Source of the DNA: an uncultured Eubacteriales bacterium
GTDB taxonomy: Bacteria; Bacillota; Clostridia; Oscillospirales; Oscillospiraceae
Direction: 5' to 3'
Length of the DNA stretch: 18,503 nt
Assembly (NCBI GenBank): GCA_900548625.1
Contig: URLO01000045.1
Location: 1-18,503, forward strand
Below the pieces are notes generated by a model, which searched no databases, was not told where the DNA came from, and was given only the letters and a program-made list of their open reading frames with translations. Shown piece after piece: positions 13,422 through 18,503 of this stretch. Numbering within the stretch: the first letter of the stretch is position 1; the number at the start of each line of letters is the position of its first letter. Made by a program: the position numbers and the translations under genes.

Positions 13422-14933
13422 ATGAAAAACGACAGGGCTGAGCGCGAGGAACAGTTTCGTGCTGCGGCAGCAGGACTGAGCACGGATACTGTGGACGCAC
13501 TGCACCGGATATGCTTTGAGTGGGGCGATTATTATTACCCAGAGGTGGAACTGGTCGGGGCTGCGGCAAGAATCGAGGCCGGCAGCGGAAGTGCATACCG
13601 CAGGACTTTGACGCTCTGTAACGTCTCTGGCCTTCCGGAGCGGGACTGCGGTTTTTGGGATCTCAGTGATAGCACACTCTCCTGCGATGGGACAGACTAT
13701 GTCCTGACAGGAGCATATCTCCAAGAGGAAAATGAGGATTTGACGCCGTTTGCTGTCCACTTCTCGAACGCGGTGGTCGAGGTCAGACGCTATCGCGTGG
13801 GGCTGGGGGCCCACGCCGGAACGCCGTGGGATGTGCTGGAGTATGCCGTACACGGACTTTTGGGCGCGCAGGCCGGCGCGGCTCCACTGAACGAGCAGGA
13901 AAAAGCGCTGCTGCCGTTGGCGGAAGAACTTGGAAGGTTTTTGGGACCATACGCGGTTGCGGAGCCGTTTGATGGAGAGTATTTCCCACGGCTGCGGACG
14001 CTTATGGAGCAGTACGGTTATCACAAGCCGCTTTCCCTGCTCGAAAAGCTGGAAAAGCTGGAAGGCGTGAAAGAGCCGGAGAAGAACGACGCATACTGGA
14101 ACAAACTGCGCCGGACGCAGCTGCGTCTGATTGCGCTCCTGAACCGCAAGGACTTTGAGCCGCTCTGGCGGGAAATCTATCGGGCGTTTACCACTGCACA
14201 GACGGACTATCCGACCTATGCAGAGGGGGAGACACCCCTGGAGCCGCTGAAAAAAACGCGCAGTGAGGTCGAGAAACTGCTTCATGCCCGCGGCTACACC
14301 GGAAGCTACCCTGATTTTTATAAAACGGGTGCCATCCGCGGCCTGCGCCATAGCGGGCCGACGCAATATGGAATGGACTATGTGATCGGGGCGGAAAAAT
14401 ACGCCGTGTACCACATCCACTGCATAGAAGAAAACGCGAGCCGACTGCACCTCATATTCGGCTGCGGCATGGAGCTGCTGCGTAAGGGCGAGCAGAAGGG
14501 AGACATCTATTCCTGCATGTTCAATGCCGATGGCCGCTGTTTCTATAAAACAGCCTCGGAGCCGCGCGATTGGAGCGGGAAATATACGCAGGAAAAGCTG
14601 TGCTGCATTGTAGATGCTGCGGTCAAGCGTGCGGAGCTACGAAATCTCAACAAGGAAGAGCAGAAACTGGTCTCCGCAGCGCCGCAGGCGGAGAACAAGG
14701 ACTTGTTCTGGCTGCTGATTCCAATCAGTGGACTTTTTGCCGCTGGGTCTCTCGTTCTGTTTGTGTCGATGTACGGTCTTTTACTCGGACTGCTTGAGGG
14801 TGACATCCAAGCGATGTTCACAGAGCTGGCGAAGATGCCCTGGCTGCGGATATTCATGGGATTGTGGCTGGCGTTTTTTGCATTTTTTTATCTTTTCATC
14901 GGATTGCTGACATCGTTTGCAAAGAAGAAATAG
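13422..14933 (+). CDS. Unrecognised protein with C-terminal membrane hairpin
   Basis: I do not recognise this 503-residue protein. Residues about 1-425 are hydrophilic and probably cytoplasmic, with a mixed alpha/beta appearance; a Lys/Glu-rich helical stretch lies around 207-225 (LLEKLEKLEGVKEPEK). Two strong membrane helices follow (about 428-456 and 474-499), joined by a short loop, and the protein ends in KKK, so both termini should be cytoplasmic. I see no catalytic motif that I can name. The ATG at 13422 has GGGGTGAG upstream; the frame is open earlier but overlaps the preceding gene. It probably forms a two-gene operon with the EEP-family protein and is followed by a strong terminator, which suggests the two products act together or share regulation. 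Confidence 0.85.
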   Translation: MKNDRAEREEQFRAAAAGLSTDTVDALHRICFEWGDYYYPEVELVGAAARIEAGSGSAYRRTLTLCNVSGLPERDCGFWDLSDSTLSCDGTDYVLTGAYLQEENEDLTPFAVHFSNAVVEVRRYRVGLGAHAGTPWDVLEYAVHGLLGAQAGAAPLNEQEKALLPLAEELGRFLGPYAVAEPFDGEYFPRLRTLMEQYGYHKPLSLLEKLEKLEGVKEPEKNDAYWNKLRRTQLRLIALLNRKDFEPLWREIYRAFTTAQTDYPTYAEGETPLEPLKKTRSEVEKLLHARGYTGSYPDFYKTGAIRGLRHSGPTQYGMDYVIGAEKYAVYHIHCIEENASRLHLIFGCGMELLRKGEQKGDIYSCMFNADGRCFYKTASEPRDWSGKYTQEKLCCIVDAAVKRAELRNLNKEEQKLVSAAPQAENKDLFWLLIPISGLFAAGSLVLFVSMYGLLLGLLEGDIQAMFTELAKMPWLRIFMGLWLAFFAFFYLFIGLLTSFAKKK

Positions 14934-14953
14934 CACCGCGCGGTACATATGAC

Positions 14954-14986
14954 TCCGGCAGGGAAGTGTTCCCTGCCGGAATTTTT
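14954..14986 (+). terminator. Intrinsic terminator after the EEP operon
   Basis: A perfect 12-bp stem (14954-14965 with 14969-14980, GTG loop) is followed by TTTTT on the plus strand, 20 bases past the stop codon of the unrecognised gene. Confidence 0.9.
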
Positions 14987-15056
14987 ATGCCCTCGCCGCA
15001 AGGCGACGGCTTTTGCTCCCGGCCTGTGCCACAATGGGCGGAAAGGGGGCATTTTT

Positions 15057-15761
15057 ATGAAACGTGCATATCTGAGGAAACTGGCAGCGGCGGCGCTGCT
15101 TGCGGCGCTGCTGATCTCACCCGTGCTGGCTGCGGAGGAGCTGCATCCGGCGTATCTCGGAGGCTTCCCGGATGGGAGCATCCGCCCGGAAAGCGCGCTC
15201 ACGCGTGAGCAGCTTGCGCAGGCGCTTTATCGTCTGATCCCGGAGGCACAGCGCACGGAGCTGACTGCGCCGGTCTGCTTTTCGGATGTGCCGCCGTCCA
15301 GGTGGTCGTCGGAGGCAGTCACGGCGATGGTGAATCTGGGCGTGCTGTACGGGACGGGCGACGGCGCATTCTGTCCGGAGGCGGCAGTGAACGCGCCGGA
15401 GCTTGCAGCCGCGCTCATGCGTGCCGCCGCGTCAGAGACCGCGCGGGCGTGCCTTCCGGAGCTTGCGGCGGGCTGGGACGCGCAGAGCTTCTGCTTTGAG
15501 ACGGGCGGCGGCTGGGTGATGGGGCTTGAGGGTACGGTGTTTTTACCGGAGCAGCCGCTCACGCGCGGGCGCTTTGCCGAAATTCTCAACGGCATTCTCG
15601 GCAGAACGCCGCAGTCGCTGGAGAGCCTGCTCGTCGGGATGCCGCTCTGGAGCGACAATCTCGACACGCAGGCGCCGTATTTTCTCGCGCTTCAGGAGGC
15701 CGGGACGACCCACACGGCGGAGCGGCTCGACAGCGGGGAGCAGTGGACAGGCCTTGGGTGA
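15057..15761 (+). CDS. Small secreted SLH-domain protein
   Basis: This 234-residue surface protein has a signal peptide (about 1-26, cleavage near VLAA-EE) and consists almost wholly of S-layer homology repeats, which bind cell-wall polysaccharides. I see repeat-like units at about 30-62 (GGFPDGSIRPESALTREQLA), 74-123 (FSDVPPSRWSSEAVTAMVNLGV), and 139-182 (FLPEQPLTRGRFAEILNGILGR). The C-terminus (PYFLALQEAGTTHTAER...EQWT) resembles the tail often seen after SLH repeats in clostridial proteins. No further effector domain is attached. Four cysteines in the mature part (74, 106, 132, 146) are unusual for SLH domains. The ATG at 15057 follows AAAGGGGG and starts the signal peptide. A weak extended -10 (TGnCACAAT, 15027-15035) is the only promoter candidate. 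Confidence 0.85.
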   Translation: MKRAYLRKLAAAALLAALLISPVLAAEELHPAYLGGFPDGSIRPESALTREQLAQALYRLIPEAQRTELTAPVCFSDVPPSRWSSEAVTAMVNLGVLYGTGDGAFCPEAAVNAPELAAALMRAAASETARACLPELAAGWDAQSFCFETGGGWVMGLEGTVFLPEQPLTRGRFAEILNGILGRTPQSLESLLVGMPLWSDNLDTQAPYFLALQEAGTTHTAERLDSGEQWTGLG

Positions 15762-15790
15762 AACGCCGAATTTTTCGGGAAGCGGTGGAT

Positions 15791-15830
15791 TTTTGAAGCC
15801 ATATCCGATATGATGGAGACAGCTTCAAAA
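15791..15830 (+). promoter_or_regulatory. Promoter region of rfbA with a flanking inverted repeat
   Basis: TATGAT (15809-15814) is a good -10 with only a poor -35 (TGGATT, 15786-15791, 17 bp). It lies inside the 22-bp interval of a perfect 9-bp inverted repeat, TTTTGAAGC (15791-15799) and GCTTCAAAA (15822-15830). The right arm touches the ribosome binding site AAGGAGG. The repeat could be an operator, or in a longer read-through transcript a stem beside the ribosome site. Confidence 0.45.
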
Positions 15831-15843
15831 GGAGGAGACCCAT

Positions 15844-16719
15844 ATGAAAGGTATCATTCTCGCCGCAGGCAAGGGAACGCGGATGTATCCGATGACGCTC
15901 CCGGTCTGCAAGCCGCTCATTCCCGTGTATGATAAGCCGCTGATCTACTATCCGATGGCCGTTCTGATGCAGGCGGGCATCCGTGACATCCTCATCATCG
16001 TGCCGCCGGATGAAATGTATGCCTTTGTCAAGCTCTTTGGAGACGGCTCGGAGCTTGGCCTGAACATCTCCTACCGCATTCAGAAGGTGCAAAGGGGCAT
16101 TGCCGACGCATTTCTCATTGGCGAGAGCTTCATCGGAAACGATGAGGTCTGCCTCGTTCTGGGCGACAATATTTTCTACGGCGATGACCTGCGCGAAAAT
16201 CTGGCGCAGGCGGCGGAAAACCGCGGCTGCGCGACGGTGTTCGGCTATTATGTCGATGACCCGCGCCCGTTCGGCGTGGTGGAGATGGACGAAAACGGCT
16301 GCGCGCTTTCCATCGAGGAAAAGCCGGAGCACCCGAAATCGCATTACATTGTGCCGGGGCTTTACTTCTACGACAGCGACGTGACGCAGATCGCAAAGAG
16401 CATCCGGCCGTCGGCACGCGGCGAGCTGGAGATCACGGCGGTCAACAACGTCTATCTTGCGGAAAAGCGCCTGCATGTTGTGAAGCTGGAAAAGGACTTC
16501 ACATGGCTCGACGCCGGAAGCGCGCAGAGCCTTCTGCGCGCGGCAAACACCATCAGCACCATCCAGAAGCAGACGGGGCGGCAGGTCGCGTGCCTTGAGG
16601 AGATCGCGTGCGACATGGGCTATATCACGCGCGGGCAGCTTTATGAGCGCGGCAGGGAACTGGAAAAAACGGACTACGGCATGCACATCCTGCGCCGGTG
16701 TGCAGCGGAGACAACATGA
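15844..16719 (+). CDS. rfbA: Glucose-1-phosphate thymidylyltransferase (RmlA/RfbA type)
   Basis: This 291-residue cytoplasmic enzyme matches RmlA/RfbA, which makes dTDP-glucose from dTTP and glucose-1-phosphate, the first step toward dTDP-rhamnose and other deoxysugars of surface glycans. Visible motifs are the nucleotide loop LAAGKGTRMYP (6-16), KPLIPVYDKPLIYYPM (23-38), LVLGDNIFYG with metal-binding Asp108, EEKPEHPKS, GLYFYD and RGELEITAVNNVYL. The length matches the family (about 290). The ATG at 15844 has AAGGAGG 8 bases upstream. Unusually, no rmlB, rmlC or rmlD gene lies beside it; the rest of the pathway must be elsewhere or the sugar has another fate. Some sequence details (AGKGTR in place of the more common SGSGTR) leave a related nucleotidyltransferase specificity possible. 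Confidence 0.92.
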   Translation: MKGIILAAGKGTRMYPMTLPVCKPLIPVYDKPLIYYPMAVLMQAGIRDILIIVPPDEMYAFVKLFGDGSELGLNISYRIQKVQRGIADAFLIGESFIGNDEVCLVLGDNIFYGDDLRENLAQAAENRGCATVFGYYVDDPRPFGVVEMDENGCALSIEEKPEHPKSHYIVPGLYFYDSDVTQIAKSIRPSARGELEITAVNNVYLAEKRLHVVKLEKDFTWLDAGSAQSLLRAANTISTIQKQTGRQVACLEEIACDMGYITRGQLYERGRELEKTDYGMHILRRCAAETT

Positions 16720-16753
16720 AAATTTGACGATGCCGAAATAACAAAAAGTTCAC

Positions 16754-16828
16754 TTTTTCGTACAACATCCTGTAATATCACATTGTTTTCGCAGAAAATA
16801 TTGCGCATTCGTGATTGTGTACGAAAAA
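16754..16828. repeat. Widely spaced inverted repeat upstream of the purine permease
   Basis: TTTTTCGTACA (16754-16764) and its exact complement TGTACGAAAAA (16818-16828) are 11-bp arms separated by 53 bp; their centres are 64 bp apart, about six helical turns. The left arm lies within the spacer of a possible early promoter (TTCACT 16749-16754, TAATAT 16773-16778, 18 bp). A paired operator for a repressor is plausible; a PurR-like regulator would fit the downstream gene but the match to the known PurBox (CGAAC core) is only partial. Confidence 0.45.
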
Positions 16829-16867
16829 TAGGGCCGCGCTTTGGCAGAATCGACTGATACGGACATC

Positions 16868-16896
16868 TGTATTCCTCAGACAGAGTGTGCTATGAT
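16868..16896 (+). promoter_or_regulatory. Extended -10 promoter of the purine permease
   Basis: TATGAT (16891-16896) is preceded by TGC, an extended -10, and by TGTATT (16868-16873) 17 bp upstream. The predicted start near 16903 leaves a leader of about 52 nt, too short for a purine riboswitch aptamer, and none of the conserved purine-aptamer motifs are seen in 16720-16954. Confidence 0.55.
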
Positions 16897-16954
16897 ACAG
16901 CTAATCAGCCGAACCGTTTTGGCGCGGCAAATCACAGAGAGAAGGAGAATTTTC

Positions 16955-18361
16955 ATGGAGAAAAGATTTCACCTGAAGGAGCATGGAACCACCGTCCGGA
17001 CAGAGATCATGGCCGGTATTACCACCTTCATGGCGATGGCCTACATTCTGATGGTCAACGCCGACATGTTTTCCAGCCTTGAGGGCGTAACATTCAATGC
17101 GGTCTACATCGCGACTGCAATCTCGGCCGTCATCGGCACGGTCCTGATCGGCCTTCTGTCGAACCTGCCTCTGGCGCAGGCGTCCGGCATGGGTCTGAAC
17201 GCATTTTTTGTCTTTACTGTCTGCGGTGAAGGATTCGGCCTGAGCTACGCAAACGCGCTGGTTCTGGTTCTGGTCGATGGCATCGTTTTCGTCCTGCTGA
17301 CTGTCACCGGCCTGCGCAAGACGATTTTCAAGGCCATTCCCGCTGCGGTCAAGACGGCCATTTCCGCCGGCATCGGCCTGTTCATCGCCTTCATCGGCCT
17401 TCAGAACGCGGGCATCGTCGTTGACGACGGCGCAACGCTCGTCAACCTCGCTTCCTTCAACGTATTCACCGGTGAGGCCACATGGGCAAGCATCTTCCCG
17501 ATGCTCATCACGCTGATCGCCGTGTTCGTCATCGGCGCGCTGTCCAAGAAGAAGGTCAAGGGCGCTGTCCTGTGGGGCATGCTCGGCAGTGCGGTGCTCT
17601 ACTATGCCATCGGCCTCATCACCGTTCCCGAGTTCTATGCGACCAATGTCGCACCCAACCTGACCTCCGATTTCTTCGGCGCTTTCAAGGATTTCGGCAC
17701 GCAGGCATTCGGCAAGGTCTTCACCGAGGGCTTCAACTTCAGCCCGTACATTGCTGAGCACGGCACCGGCAACTTCATCGTCATGTTCCTCACCACGATG
17801 CTGGCGTTCTGCATGGTCGATATGTTCGATACGCTGGGCACGCTCTACGGCGCCTGCTCCGCCGGCAACATGCTGACGAAGGAAGGCGAGGTCCCCAACA
17901 TGGACAAGGCCATGCTGGCGGACGCCATTGCGACCTGCTGCGGCGCGGTCTGCGGCACCTCCACCGTCACCACCTTCGTAGAGTCCTCCTCCGGCGTTGC
18001 CGAGGGCGGCCGCACCGGTCTTACCTCGATGGTGACCGCGGCGCTGTTCTTCATCGCAATGTTCCTTGCGCCGGTCGCGCAGCTCATCCCGACCTACGCC
18101 TGCGCGGCGGCTCTGATCTACGTCGGCGTGCTCATGATGTCCAATGTCCGCAACATTGACTGGGATGATCCCGCTGCCGCGCTTCCCGGCTTCATGACCG
18201 TTGCATTCATGCCGCTGACGTACAACATTTCTTACGGCATCGCATTCGGCCTGATCTCCTACATCTTCGTCAAGATCTTCACCGGCAAGATCAAGGAGAT
18301 CAACGTCGGCACCTGGGTCATCGGCATCCTGTTCGGCCTGATGTTCTTCCTGACCCGCTAA
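16955..18361 (+). CDS. NCS2-family purine permease (AzgA/PbuG type)
   Basis: This 468-residue membrane transporter belongs to the AzgA branch of NCS2 nucleobase:cation symporters, which take up hypoxanthine, guanine or adenine. Diagnostic stretches are HGTTVRTEIMAGITTFMAMAY near the N-terminus, GMGLNAFFVFTVCGEG, the half-helix motif MVDMFDTLGTLYG, and GTSTVTTFVESSSGVAEGGR followed by TGLTSMV. Twelve or more hydrophobic segments span the rest, as expected. I chose the ATG at 16955 because AAGGAG lies 8 bases upstream and the family's usual N-terminus (FHLKEHGT) follows directly. Its codons favour C-ending forms (ATC, GTC, GGC, ACC) more strongly than the neighbouring genes, which suggests high expression. 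Which purine is preferred cannot be decided from sequence. Confidence 0.95.
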   Translation: MEKRFHLKEHGTTVRTEIMAGITTFMAMAYILMVNADMFSSLEGVTFNAVYIATAISAVIGTVLIGLLSNLPLAQASGMGLNAFFVFTVCGEGFGLSYANALVLVLVDGIVFVLLTVTGLRKTIFKAIPAAVKTAISAGIGLFIAFIGLQNAGIVVDDGATLVNLASFNVFTGEATWASIFPMLITLIAVFVIGALSKKKVKGAVLWGMLGSAVLYYAIGLITVPEFYATNVAPNLTSDFFGAFKDFGTQAFGKVFTEGFNFSPYIAEHGTGNFIVMFLTTMLAFCMVDMFDTLGTLYGACSAGNMLTKEGEVPNMDKAMLADAIATCCGAVCGTSTVTTFVESSSGVAEGGRTGLTSMVTAALFFIAMFLAPVAQLIPTYACAAALIYVGVLMMSNVRNIDWDDPAAALPGFMTVAFMPLTYNISYGIAFGLISYIFVKIFTGKIKEINVGTWVIGILFGLMFFLTR

Positions 18362-18382
18362 ACAAGTTCCTTTCTGAATGAA

Positions 18383-18415
18383 AACGCTCCCGGCAGCATA
18401 GCTGCCGGGAGCGTT
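18383..18415. terminator. Strong hairpin after the purine permease
   Basis: A perfect 15-bp stem (18383-18397 with 18401-18415, ATA loop) lies 21 bases past the permease stop. The plus-strand tail (CAGTCTG) has no T-run, whereas the minus-strand tail is TTTTCATTC, so it may work best for a convergent gene beyond the window or act in both directions. Confidence 0.7.
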
Positions 18416-18439
18416 CAGTCTGTAAAAAACCTCGTAGAG

Positions 18440-18503
18440 TTTCGCCGCGCACGGCGAAATAAAGTGTAAATCGGTTTTGTCCGGTGGCGTGTACATCGGA
18501 CAA
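18440..18503. other. Window-end intergenic DNA with two further hairpins
   Basis: An 8-bp stem TTTCGCCG/CGGCGAAA (18440-18447 with 18452-18459) and a 7-bp inverted repeat TTGTCCG/CGGACAA (18477-18483 with 18497-18503) fill the end of the window. No coding potential is convincing here. The second repeat is cut by the window edge, so its full extent and role cannot be judged. Confidence 0.4.

Noticed and set aside
12191..13483. Upstream extension of the CmpB-like frame to about 690 codons
   Set aside because: The extension is antisense to the EEP-family gene and the AGGAGGG site with a following membrane helix fixes the start at 12190.
16743..16758. AAAAAGT/ACTTTTT hairpin after rfbA as a terminator
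   Set aside because: The 7-bp stem is nearly all A/T with a 2-nt loop and no T-run after it, so it is too weak to call.
16785..16954. Possible purine riboswitch in the permease leader
   Set aside because: The conserved purine-aptamer core and its paired loops are not present, and the best promoter leaves a leader of only about 52 nt.
16901..18496. Minus-strand open frame of about 530 codons opposite the purine permease
   Set aside because: The Asp/Glu/Gln/His-rich translation is the antisense of a C-ending-codon membrane protein gene and runs through the terminator hairpin; not a gene.

Overview
The window (18,503 bp) looks like chromosomal DNA from a GC-rich anaerobic Firmicute, most likely an Oscillospiraceae/Ruminococcaceae-type gut Clostridia. 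The evidence is strong GGAGG-type ribosome binding sites, sigma-A type promoters (e.g. TTGACA-N17-TAAAAT), a Gram-positive-sized DnaK, an SLH-domain surface protein, a rubredoxin-fused flavodiiron protein typical of anaerobes, and AT-rich promoter islands in an otherwise GC-rich sequence. The taxon is inference; no rRNA or other marker gene is present. I count 15 complete protein-coding genes and no tRNA, rRNA, CRISPR array, transposase or phage gene. No gene-free gap exceeds 300 bases; the longest are 16720-16954, 7802-7994 and 1128-1308.

Layout. (1) 1-4118, minus strand: an OmpR-family response regulator and a multi-pass histidine kinase, coupled by a GTGA overlap, then a hairpin terminator, then a lipoprotein gene with its own near-consensus promoter. 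(2) 4252-4797, plus strand: a YfcE-type metallophosphoesterase, divergent from the regulator; a perfect 14-bp palindrome lies between the two promoters. A bidirectional terminator follows. (3) 4880-7801, minus strand: a compact Hsp70 operon in the order membrane-anchored J-domain protein, short GrpE, DnaK. (4) 7995-12190, minus strand: a PepD-type dipeptidase, a four-domain flavodiiron protein, and a CmpB-like membrane protein. (5) 12305-14933, plus strand: a membrane-anchored EEP-family phosphoesterase/nuclease and an unrecognised 503-residue protein with a C-terminal pair of membrane helices. (6) 15057-18361, plus strand: a small secreted SLH protein, a stand-alone glucose-1-phosphate nucleotidylyltransferase (RmlA/RfbA) and an AzgA/PbuG-type purine permease.

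Functional picture. Most of the window is housekeeping and envelope biology. The points most worth a second look are the compact J(TM)-GrpE-DnaK operon, which has an unusual gene order, a truncated GrpE and no CIRCE element; a PerR-like box on the promoter of the oxygen/NO-scavenging flavodiiron protein; the palindrome between the two-component and yfcE promoters; a widely spaced inverted repeat before the purine permease; and the unrecognised 503-residue membrane protein. I did not find a defence system, biosynthetic cluster or mobile element.
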